A stretch of DNA of 64,000 nt from CALDOK01 sp964481655 (GTDB lineage: Bacteria; Myxococcota_A; UBA796; JAFGLY01). The stretch's first letter is position 1; each line of letters begins with the position of its first letter. A program made the position numbers and the translations under genes. The notes beneath the pieces are model-generated. The model was not told where the DNA came from. It saw nothing but the letters and a program-made list of their open reading frames with translations, and did no database searches. The DNA is taken from NCBI GenBank assembly GCA_964481655.1, contig CAYZVO010000015.1, positions 7,982 to 71,981 on the forward strand, written 5' to 3'. Shown piece by piece: positions 25,470 through 32,594 of the stretch.

Positions 25470-27602
25470 ATGCGCACCGCCTGCCCCCTCCTGCTGCTGC
25501 TCCTGGCCGGCTGCAGCTCCGGCCAGGACCAGGACATGGACGGCTTCGGGGTGCTGCAGGGCGACTGCGACGACCACGACCCCACCATCCATCCCGCGGC
25601 GCCGGAGGTCTGCAACGGCATCGACGACGACTGCGATGGGACGGTGGATGACGACGCCGAGGGCGGCGAGTGGTTCTACGTGGACGCCGACGGCGACGGC
25701 TGGGGCTTGTCCGCTTACGCCGAGCAGCACTGCGCCAGTGAGGTCGCCGGCTGGGCCCAGCAACGCGGGGACTGCAACGACTACGACCCGGGGGTCCACC
25801 CGGGGGCCGACGAGCTGTGCAACGGCACCGACGACGACTGCGACGGCCGCACGGACGAGGGCGCGGTGGATGCGGCCACCTGGTACGCGGACGACGACGG
25901 GGATGGGTGGGGGGATGAGGGCATCAACTGGCCTGCCTGCGAGCAGCCCAGCGGCTGGATCGCCCAGGGGGGCGACTGCGACGACGGCGATCCCGACGTG
26001 CATCCCGAGGCCGGGGAGGTCTGCTGGACCAGCTTCGACGACGACTGCGACGGAGAGCCCAACGAGCAGGACGCGGCCGGGTGCGAGATCTTCCACGAGG
26101 ATGCGGACGGAGACGGGTACGGAGGCGCGGGGGCTTGCTTCTGCGAGGCCGTGGATCCCTGGCTGCTCGACGACGCCACGGACTGCGATGACCACGACGC
26201 CTCCATCCACCCGGGCGCCGAAGATCTGGACGATCTCATCGACCAGGACTGCGACGGCGGGGTGAACCTGGCGGTCTCGGCCATGACGCTGCGGGTGACT
26301 GGGGAGTACGAGAACGACAACGCCGGCATCAGCGCTGCCATGGTGGGCGACGTGGACGGGGACGGCTGGGGCGATCTACTGGTGGGCGCCCACGGCGACG
26401 ACAGCAACGCCAGCGCCTCGGGTGCGGCCTACCTGGTGCGGGGTCCGATCACGGCCGATGTGGCCTTGGTCGACGCCGAGGCCAAGCTCGTCGGCGCCAG
26501 CTACGCCGACTACGCGGGCTGGCAGGTCGCGCCGGCGGGGGACCAGGACGGGGACGGCTACGCCGACCTGCTCGTGGCAGCCTACGGCTGTGACGAACAG
26601 GCGAGCTCCGCCGGTGTCGCCTACCTGGTCTATGGCCCCGTCAGCGGCGAGCACCAGCTCGAGGACGCCGACGCGGAGCTCTGGGGGCTCGGTGGCGGAC
26701 TCATGGGCTGGAACATCGACGGTGGCGAGGATCTCACCGGCGACGGTGTCCCCGATCTGATCCTGGGCGCCTACGCCAGCGACGAGGGTGGCACCGACAG
26801 CGGGGTCGCCTGGCTGGTGCCCGGGCCGGTGACCGGCCAGCACGTGGTGGACGGGATCGCCTTCGGCATCTACGGCGAGCGTGACGACGAGCTCGGCTAC
26901 AGCGTGGCCATGGGTGGGGACCAGGACGGCGATGGCCAGCGGGAGCTGCTGCTGGGCGCGCCGGACGACGACCTGGGGGACACCAGCACCGGCTCGCTGC
27001 TGATCTTCAACACCCCGCTGGACACGGACTACCTGACCGCCGACGCCACGCTGTACGGGGAGACCAACTACGATCGCATGGGCCGCTGGGTCGCCGACGG
27101 CGGCGACATCGACGGGGATGGCTACGACGATCTGCTCGCCGGCTCCCAGCACGGGGACCTGCTGCGACCCAACGCCGGCACCCTGTGGGTCATCCCGGGC
27201 CCGGTCTGGGGCCAGCTGTGGACCTCGGAGGTGTTGGCGGCGCGCATCGCCGGACCCCACGAGTACGCGGAGGTCTACAAGCTCGAGGGTGCAGGCGACA
27301 TCGACAACGACGGCTTCGACGACGTGGTCATCGGGGGGGAGTACGTGGACGGAGACACAGGCGAGAACCAGGGAGCCGCCTGGCTGCTCTACGGCCCTGT
27401 CTCTGGCAACATCGACCTGGCCGACGATGCCGACGTGAGCTTCCTCTCCGAGGACGCCTCGGACTACCTGGGCGTGTCGGTGCGCGGCGGCGGGGACATC
27501 ACCGGCGACGGGCTGGACGACCTGCTCATCGGCGCTCGGTATGCGGGTGAGGGTGACGTCGGGACCCTGTTCATCCTGCCGGGCCAGGGGGGCGGCTCAT
27601 GA
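25470..27602 (+). CDS. MopE-type metal-binding/FG-GAP propeller lipoprotein, cassette copy 2
   Basis: A 710-aa lipoprotein (LLLAGC, Cys15) that matches the protein at 19977 in length, order of domains and much of its sequence (QDQDMDGFGVLQGDCDDHD; DDDCDGTVDDDA; WYADDDGDG). MopE-type metal-binding repeats fill about residues 20-265, then FG-GAP blades with calcium loops (DVDGDGWGDLLVGAHGDD, DQDGDGYADLLVAAYG, DIDGDGYDDLLAGSQHGD) run to the end. ATG 25470 is 8 bases after the previous stop, the only gap inside the cassette region and the junction between the two cassette copies. Overlaps the next gene by 4 bases. Sequence drift from copy 1 shows the duplication is not recent. Confidence 0.82.
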   Translation: MRTACPLLLLLLAGCSSGQDQDMDGFGVLQGDCDDHDPTIHPAAPEVCNGIDDDCDGTVDDDAEGGEWFYVDADGDGWGLSAYAEQHCASEVAGWAQQRGDCNDYDPGVHPGADELCNGTDDDCDGRTDEGAVDAATWYADDDGDGWGDEGINWPACEQPSGWIAQGGDCDDGDPDVHPEAGEVCWTSFDDDCDGEPNEQDAAGCEIFHEDADGDGYGGAGACFCEAVDPWLLDDATDCDDHDASIHPGAEDLDDLIDQDCDGGVNLAVSAMTLRVTGEYENDNAGISAAMVGDVDGDGWGDLLVGAHGDDSNASASGAAYLVRGPITADVALVDAEAKLVGASYADYAGWQVAPAGDQDGDGYADLLVAAYGCDEQASSAGVAYLVYGPVSGEHQLEDADAELWGLGGGLMGWNIDGGEDLTGDGVPDLILGAYASDEGGTDSGVAWLVPGPVTGQHVVDGIAFGIYGERDDELGYSVAMGGDQDGDGQRELLLGAPDDDLGDTSTGSLLIFNTPLDTDYLTADATLYGETNYDRMGRWVADGGDIDGDGYDDLLAGSQHGDLLRPNAGTLWVIPGPVWGQLWTSEVLAARIAGPHEYAEVYKLEGAGDIDNDGFDDVVIGGEYVDGDTGENQGAAWLLYGPVSGNIDLADDADVSFLSEDASDYLGVSVRGGGDITGDGLDDLLIGARYAGEGDVGTLFILPGQGGGS

Positions 27603-29551
27603 CCTCGTCCATCTCCGTCCTCGCGCTGCTGCTGGTCCCCGCATGCACGGACTACGGCGTGAACATCATCGAGCTGCCCGAGCCCGATCCCCCAGACAGC
27701 GAGCCGCCGTTCGTGGACACCCAATGGGAGGACACCCAGCCTCCCATCGACACCCAGCCGCCCCCGGTGTGCGACGAGGGCCCGTGGCCCGACGGCGACG
27801 CCGCCGTGGACGAGAGCTGCATCTGGGAGCCGATCACCGGCACCTTCCGGCCTGTGGTGGAGTGGTGGATCAGCGACTTCGGCGATGGCTACGACGACGG
27901 GATCGCCAACCTGGCCACCCCCACGGTGGGCCAGGTCACCGACGACGACGGCGACGGTGATGTGGACAGCGACGACGTCCCCGACATCGCGGTCGTGGCC
28001 TACCAGCGCGATGAGTCGCTCTTCGTGGGCACGATGAGGCTGGTCTCGGGAGATGGCTCGGCGGTGCACTGGTCGGTGCGCGAGGCCGAGCTGAATGGGG
28101 TGACCTGGTACCCCTTCGGGCTGTCCGGCGTGTCCATGGCCGACGCCGACGCCGACGGTGACGTGGAGCTGGCCGCGGTGGTCTGCGATGGCGAGGGCTC
28201 GAGCACCGGCGCCAACTACTACACCTGCTACCCGGCGATGTTCGACCATGGCGGGACGCTGCTGTGGGTCAACGACGACTACGAGGTGGACTGCGGTGGC
28301 CACGCGCCCGCCTGGGCGGACATGGAGGGAGACGGCGTGGTGGAGCTGATCCTCGGTCGCCTGATCCTGGACCCGCTGACCGGCGAGGTGCTGGCCGAGG
28401 GAGAGTGGGGCTACGGCTACGACCCGGAGTACCAGAACTCCGGCTTCCACAGCTTCGCCATCGACATCGACGGTGAGGGGACCCAGGAGCTCGTCACCGG
28501 CAACTCCATCTATACCCCCGAGGGGGAGCTGGTCTGCTTCACCGGCTACGACGACGGCTACCCGGCCGTGGCGGATCTGGACGGTGACGGCCGCGGTGAG
28601 CTGGTCACCACGGGCAACGGCTGGGTGCGGCTGTTCGAGGACGACTGCTGGATCATCGATCAGTGGCAGCTGTTCGACAGCGGCGCGGGTGGCCCGGCCA
28701 CCATCGCCGACTACGACGGCGACGGGGAGCCCGAGATCGGGGTGGCGTCCTACGGCATCTACTACGTGTTCGAGGTGGACGGGACGCTGCTGTGGTCCCG
28801 CTACACCCAGGACCACTCGAGCTCTTCGACGGGGTCCTCGGTCTACGACTTCGACGGCGACGGCTACGCCGAGGTGGTCTACGCCGACGAGGAGGACCTC
28901 TGGATCTACGCTGGCACCGACGGCACCGTGCGGATGCAGGACACCACCCACGAGTCGGGCACCATCAACGAGTACCCGGTCATCGTGGATGTGGACGGCG
29001 ACGGCGAGGTCGAGATCGTGGTGGCCGACAACAACGGCCTGTTCGTCGTCGGTGACTACGACCACAGCTGGGTGGCCGGCCGCCAGGTCTGGAACCAGGC
29101 CAGCTACAACATCGTCAACGTCAACGACGACCTGACCATCCCGGCTGTACCCGAGCCCAACTGGCCCGGACACAACAACTTCCGCTCCGGGGACGTCACC
29201 CGCTCCTTCGCTTCGGCGGCGCCCGATCCCGTGCCCCTGCTGGTGGATCTGTGCAGCCTCGAGTGCGACGCCGGCGTCCTGCAGCTCGGGGTGCAGGTGG
29301 GCAACGGCGGCCTGGGCGAGGTCGACGGACCCCTCGTGGTCGGTGTCTATGGCGACGACGTCCTGCTGGACTCCACCACCACCATCGCGTCCATCCCCTC
29401 GGGGGAGGCGAACGACACCCTGCTGTTCCGGCTCGACGTGACGGGCCTCGCCCTCGAGACGCTGACGGTGGTCGTGGACGACGGCGGCTCCTTGCCCGAG
29501 TGCCACGAAGACAACAACACCCTCACCATCACGGAGGGCCTGTGTCCGTGA
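27599..29551 (+). CDS. FG-GAP/VCBS-repeat lipoprotein with CARDB-like end, cassette copy 2
   Basis: A 650-aa lipoprotein (LLVPAC, Cys16; CTDYGVNIIELPEPDPPD) and a full-length paralogue of the 22097 protein. Propeller loops include DDDGDGDVDSDDVPDIA, DLDGDGRGELVTTG, DYDGDGEPEIGVASYG and DFDGDGYAEVVYADEEDLWIY. The C-terminal sandwich again follows NWPGHNNFRSGDV and ends ECHEDNNTLTITEGLCP. The central blades are nearly identical between the two copies while the N-terminal linkers differ (this copy has DTQ/Pro-rich WEDTQPPIDTQPP). Such even conservation of the blades suggests selection on a binding surface or some gene conversion. Overlaps its neighbours by 4 and 10 bases. Confidence 0.8.
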   Translation: MTSSISVLALLLVPACTDYGVNIIELPEPDPPDSEPPFVDTQWEDTQPPIDTQPPPVCDEGPWPDGDAAVDESCIWEPITGTFRPVVEWWISDFGDGYDDGIANLATPTVGQVTDDDGDGDVDSDDVPDIAVVAYQRDESLFVGTMRLVSGDGSAVHWSVREAELNGVTWYPFGLSGVSMADADADGDVELAAVVCDGEGSSTGANYYTCYPAMFDHGGTLLWVNDDYEVDCGGHAPAWADMEGDGVVELILGRLILDPLTGEVLAEGEWGYGYDPEYQNSGFHSFAIDIDGEGTQELVTGNSIYTPEGELVCFTGYDDGYPAVADLDGDGRGELVTTGNGWVRLFEDDCWIIDQWQLFDSGAGGPATIADYDGDGEPEIGVASYGIYYVFEVDGTLLWSRYTQDHSSSSTGSSVYDFDGDGYAEVVYADEEDLWIYAGTDGTVRMQDTTHESGTINEYPVIVDVDGDGEVEIVVADNNGLFVVGDYDHSWVAGRQVWNQASYNIVNVNDDLTIPAVPEPNWPGHNNFRSGDVTRSFASAAPDPVPLLVDLCSLECDAGVLQLGVQVGNGGLGEVDGPLVVGVYGDDVLLDSTTTIASIPSGEANDTLLFRLDVTGLALETLTVVVDDGGSLPECHEDNNTLTITEGLCP

Positions 29552-31140
29552 CCTGTCTTTGGTCGGGCGGACGTGACGTCCGCCCCTACGTTCTGTTGGC
29601 GCTGCTCCACCCCGCCTGCGACCGCTCCGAGTGCGGCCCCGGCACCCACCTCGAGGATGGCGTCTGCGTGCTCGACGAGGACACCGACGTCGAGGGAGAC
29701 ACCGACACCGACACGGACGCCGACACGGACAGCGACACGGACGCCGACGCCGACACGGACGCCGACACGGACGCCGATGCCGACATCGTCGTGGACCCCT
29801 GCGAGGAGCGGCCGGCCATCTGGGTCGATCCCACCGGCATCGACCGCGACGGCTGCGGTGCCGAGGGCGACCCCTGCGCCAGCCTGCGCTACGGCCTGGG
29901 CCTGGCCAGCAGCGGCGACGCGGTCTGCGCGCGGGCCGGGACCTACACCGAGAACTGGGTCTATGTGCCTAGCGGGGTCTGGTTGGTCGGCGTGGACGGG
30001 CCCGAGGCCACGGCCATCTACAGCCGGACCTACTCGGCGCTGCGTGTCGAGGGCGTGCAGGATGTGGGCGTCCAGGGCTTCGAGGTCTACGGCGACTGGG
30101 GCGACGGCGCAGCCGGCGATGGCCTGGTGCGCGTGCTGGACTCCAGCGGGGTGGTGCTGCGGGATCTGATCGTGCACGACGCCCCCTACGATCAGGACTG
30201 CATCAAGGTCTCCGGCGAGGTCAGCGACCTGCTCATCGACGGGGTCATCGCCTGGAATCCCGGGCCTCGCACCACCGCGGGCACCTACCAGGAGAACATC
30301 GACATCTACGGCAGCGGGGCAGGGGAGGGCGAGCCACCGCCGGTCTCGGACGTCACGGTGCGCGGCTGCTGGCTGTTCCACCGCGGCGAGGTCGGGGACT
30401 GGCTCATCTACAGCAAGATCAACGCCGAGAACATCCTCTACGAGAACAACGTCTTCGGGCCCTCGGCGGGCATGGGCTACGGCAACGCCGCGGTGGGCGT
30501 CGGCACCGGCGAGGCCGGGGAGCCCGACAGCGGCGCCGCTGTGGTCACCCACGCCATCGTGCGCAACAACCTGTTCCTCGGCCTTCAGGGTGACGCCGCC
30601 CTGGCGGTGATGAACGCCGAGGACACCTGGATCCACGGCAACACCTTCTACGGCAACAGCGGCGACGGGCTGCGCTCGGTGCTGATGCTCCGGGGCAACA
30701 CCCACGCGGTGGGAGCCACCCGGGTGCTGGGCAACCTGTTCGTGTCCAACCAACCCGCCAAGTACGGCGCGGGCAGCTTCGTCTGGGTGCGGGATGCGCT
30801 GCCCGATGAGTGGGTGCTGGACTACAACCTGTACCTGGACAACGTCGCCGCCAGCGACACGCCGACCACCGGCGAGGCCCACGGCCTGTACGACCAGGAC
30901 CCCCTGTTGGTGGCACCGACGATCCCCAGCGGGGACAGCCCGACGCCGGCCCGGCTCGCCGAGATCCAGGCAGCCTTCGAGCTGGGCGAGGGTTCGCCGG
31001 CGCTGAGCGTGGTCCCGGACGTCGTGGCGCAGCCCGGCTACCCCGCCTGGCACCCCGGGCGGACGGACGTCCGGGAGGACATGCAGGGGGATCCACGAGC
31101 CGAGGGTGGGCCCTGGGACATCGGCGCCGACGAACGCTGA
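29542..31140 (+). CDS. DTD-linker beta-helix lipoprotein with altered signal region
   Basis: A 532-aa protein starting at GTG 29542 (GGAGG upstream; 10-base overlap), in the same cassette position as the 24019 gene. It carries DRSECGPGTHLEDGVCV and a DTD/DAD linker at residues 53-81, but its enzyme domain is unrelated to that gene: CEERPAIWVDPTGIDRDGCGAEGDPCASLRYGLGLA opens a right-handed beta-helix (VLRDLIVHDAPYDQDCIKV, HAIVRNNLFLGLQGDAALAVMNA), ending PWDIGADER. The signal region is 10 residues longer than in the 24019 gene because a perfect palindrome at 29565-29585 is inserted just after the start codon. The lipobox-like LLHPAC (Cys26) remains. Last gene of the operon. Confidence 0.72.
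   Translation: MSVTCLWSGGRDVRPYVLLALLHPACDRSECGPGTHLEDGVCVLDEDTDVEGDTDTDTDADTDSDTDADADTDADTDADADIVVDPCEERPAIWVDPTGIDRDGCGAEGDPCASLRYGLGLASSGDAVCARAGTYTENWVYVPSGVWLVGVDGPEATAIYSRTYSALRVEGVQDVGVQGFEVYGDWGDGAAGDGLVRVLDSSGVVLRDLIVHDAPYDQDCIKVSGEVSDLLIDGVIAWNPGPRTTAGTYQENIDIYGSGAGEGEPPPVSDVTVRGCWLFHRGEVGDWLIYSKINAENILYENNVFGPSAGMGYGNAAVGVGTGEAGEPDSGAAVVTHAIVRNNLFLGLQGDAALAVMNAEDTWIHGNTFYGNSGDGLRSVLMLRGNTHAVGATRVLGNLFVSNQPAKYGAGSFVWVRDALPDEWVLDYNLYLDNVAASDTPTTGEAHGLYDQDPLLVAPTIPSGDSPTPARLAEIQAAFELGEGSPALSVVPDVVAQPGYPAWHPGRTDVREDMQGDPRAEGGPWDIGADER
29565..29585. repeat. Perfect palindrome GGGCGGACGT-G-ACGTCCGCCC within a signal-peptide coding region
   Basis: Ten-base arms around one central G, flanked by GGTC and CTACG. 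The composition and the adjoining CTACG resemble the dispersed CGTAGGGGCGG-type REP-like palindromes seen in many bacterial genomes. It translates as part of SGGRDVRPY in the 29542 gene. The equivalent cassette-1 gene at 24019 lacks it, so an insertion of about 30 bases in frame is the simplest reading. Confidence 0.65.
29698..29784 (+). repeat. GAC-rich hexamer repeat encoding a DTD/DAD linker
   Basis: 87 bases of GAC-ACC, GAC-ACG and GAC-GCC units, almost the same as the tract at 24145 at its 5' end and differing in unit number. It links the lipid-anchored module to the beta-helix of the 29542 gene. Confidence 0.85.
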
Positions 31141-31204
31141 GCCCAACAAGCCCCGCGGACGGCCTCGGTTCGTGCTAGAACCTCCTGTGATGACTGGAGA
31201 GAGC

Positions 31205-31894
31205 ATGGTCCCCCGCCACCACCTGCCCATCGCGCTGCTGACGGCCCTCGCCGCGGGCTGCAGCTGCCCCAACGTGCCCCTGGATCCACTGCCCACCGGC
31301 GGTGACTCCGACGAACCCCCGCTGGACAGCGAGCCCGAGACCAACCCCTGGGACTCGGACGACACGCCCCCCGACGACAGCGAGCCGGACACCACCGAGC
31401 CCCAGGAGGGCTCGAACCAGCTCATGAACGGCGGCTTCGAGCAGGGCGAAGGGTCCTTCTCGGGCGTGGGCTACGGCTGGGAGACCGCCGACGGCGCCTC
31501 CCACGGCGAGGACTACCTCGACTACCACACGCCCTACGCGGGCACCGCCGCCCAGTGCATCACCGGCGGCTGGAGCGCGGCGGCCATCCAGCAGATCACC
31601 CGCGAGGGCACGGTCTCCCCGGGCACCACCTACCGGGTGCGCGCCATGGTCCGCGCTCAGCACATGAGCAGCGGCCACGGCTGGTACCTGCTCGGCCTGC
31701 GCTGGTACTCGGGCGACAGCTACGTCTCCGAAGTCCAGATGACTCAGCCCCACGCCATCACCTACGACTGGACCCAGGTCGTCGTCGACGCTGTGGCCCC
31801 CGATGGTGTGGATCGGGCCGCCGCCTACCTGGCGTCCTACACCGATGGCATCGCCTGCTACGACGACGTGGTGCTGACCGACCTCAGCAAGTAG
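31205..31894 (+). CDS. Lipoprotein with CBM-like beta-sandwich
   Basis: A 229-aa lipoprotein. I use ATG 31205 (GGAGAG just upstream), which gives MVPRHHLPIALLTALAAGC with lipobox LAAGC. A Pro/Asp/Ser/Thr linker (PLDSEPETNPWDSDDTPPDD) precedes one jelly-roll domain: NQLMNGGFEQGEGSFSGVGYGWE, YHTPYAGTAAQCITGG, GTTYRVRAMVRAQ, WYLLGLRWYSGDSYVSE, RAAAYLASYTDGIACYDDVVLTDL. This is the layout of CBM4/9-like carbohydrate-binding modules with no catalytic domain attached. It starts 65 bases after the end of the lipoprotein operon with no clear promoter between, so it may be its ninth gene. A sugar-binding role fits the operon's enzymes but is inferred. Confidence 0.68.
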   Translation: MVPRHHLPIALLTALAAGCSCPNVPLDPLPTGGDSDEPPLDSEPETNPWDSDDTPPDDSEPDTTEPQEGSNQLMNGGFEQGEGSFSGVGYGWETADGASHGEDYLDYHTPYAGTAAQCITGGWSAAAIQQITREGTVSPGTTYRVRAMVRAQHMSSGHGWYLLGLRWYSGDSYVSEVQMTQPHAITYDWTQVVVDAVAPDGVDRAAAYLASYTDGIACYDDVVLTDLSK

Positions 31895-31899
31895 CGCCC

Positions 31900-31918
31900 G
31901 CGAATCGTCGAATTTCGC
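31900..31918 (+). terminator. Weak hairpin GCGAA/TTCGC, possible terminator
   Basis: Five-base arms with a 9-base loop, 6 bases after the stop of the CBM-like gene and followed by a CATTTG sequence with few T. Its position before a good sigma-70 promoter fits transcription ending here. The stem is short, so this is tentative. Confidence 0.25.
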
Positions 31919-31927
31919 CATTTGTCC

Positions 31928-31956
31928 TTGACGTTCGGTCTGGGCGCGCCTATCTG
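31928..31956 (+). promoter_or_regulatory. Sigma-70-type promoter TTGACG-N17-TATCTG
   Basis: A -35 with five of six consensus bases (31928-31933), an optimal 17-base spacer, and TATCTG at 31951-31956. The ATG of the coiled-coil protein is 57 bases after the -10. This is the best housekeeping-type promoter in the window. Confidence 0.6.
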
Positions 31957-31965
31957 GTTCGCGAC

Positions 31966-31979
31966 TGAACGATCATTCA
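31966..31979. promoter_or_regulatory. Near-palindrome TGAACGATCATTCA over the start site, possible operator
   Basis: Twelve of fourteen bases are symmetric about the central GATC. It begins 10 bases after the -10, so it would cover the transcription start. GAACGATCGTTC-like palindromes are typical of TetR-family operators. No regulator gene is adjacent. Confidence 0.35.
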
Positions 31980-32012
31980 TTTTCCGAGCGGGCCCTGCCC
32001 CAGGAGGAGATC

Positions 32013-32528
32013 ATGGTGGCCGACATCCTCGACAACCTGAAGGAAGAGCTGTCCAACGTCCCCGACCGCGTCAAGACCGGCATCGAGAAGCTCAAGGACG
32101 TGCCCGAGCGCCTCGAGGACGCCCCCGAGAAGCTGCAGAGCGCGGGGCAAGAAGTCGGCCGCAAGCTCCGCGAGCGCATCGGTGAGCTGCGGGACGAGGG
32201 CGAAGAGCGTGCCTGGGAGCTCGAGAAGCGCGCCCTCGAGGCCGCCGGCGGGCTCATCGAGCGGGCCTCCGAGGTCCCCGTGGTCTCCACCGTCGCCCCC
32301 AAGGTGGAAGGCGCGGTGCAGGACCGCCTGGCCACCATCACCACGCCTCCCATCGAGGGCTACGACGAGATGAACGTCAAGAACATCCGCCTCGCCCTGC
32401 GGGAGCTCGACCGCCTCGATCTCATCAAGGTCGCCCGGTACGAGGAAGCCCACAAGGCCCGCAAGACGGTGGCCCGCGACGTGCAGGCCGAGCTGGACCG
32501 GCGCAAGGCCGCGGCTGAGCTCGACTAG
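32013..32528 (+). CDS. Helical coiled-coil protein, phasin-like character
   Basis: A 171-aa, highly charged, almost wholly alpha-helical protein with no signal peptide. Residues 1-75 form a long amphipathic helix (NLKEELSNVPDRVKTGIEKLKDVPERLEDAPEKLQ) with 11-residue-like spacing as in phasins, apolipoproteins and LEA-type proteins. Residues about 113-171 (MNVKNIRLALRELDRLDLIKVARYEEAHKARKTVARDVQAELDRR) form a compact helical domain. A perfect AGGAGG precedes ATG 32013, and a strong promoter lies upstream, so high expression is likely. It could coat granules or membranes or act in stress protection; no homologue is named here with confidence. Confidence 0.65.
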   Translation: MVADILDNLKEELSNVPDRVKTGIEKLKDVPERLEDAPEKLQSAGQEVGRKLRERIGELRDEGEERAWELEKRALEAAGGLIERASEVPVVSTVAPKVEGAVQDRLATITTPPIEGYDEMNVKNIRLALRELDRLDLIKVARYEEAHKARKTVARDVQAELDRRKAAAELD

Positions 32529-32535
32529 CTGACCC

Positions 32536-32549
32536 GGCGCATGGGCGCC
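32536..32549 (+). terminator. GC-rich hairpin GGCGC-ATGG-GCGCC, possible terminator
   Basis: Perfect 5-base arms around a 4-base loop, 8 bases after the stop of the coiled-coil gene and before the operator-like repeat of the TonB receptor gene. No T-run follows, so Rho or another factor would be needed. Confidence 0.3.
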
Positions 32550-32563
32550 CGAGGGTGACTGTG

Positions 32564-32590
32564 GTATTACGGATCGACTATCCGTAATAC
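32564..32590. promoter_or_regulatory. Perfect 11-bp inverted repeat, NikR-like operator candidate
   Basis: Arms GTATTACGGAT (32564-32574) and ATCCGTAATAC (32580-32590) flank 5 bases, and the repeat ends 4 bases before the GTG of the TonB receptor. Read as GTATTAC-N13-GTAATAC it fits the GTGTTAC-N13/14-GTAACAC pattern I recall for deltaproteobacterial NikR sites. Repression by a metal sensor is inferred; no nikR gene is in the window. Confidence 0.6.
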
Positions 32591-32594
32591 TCCC

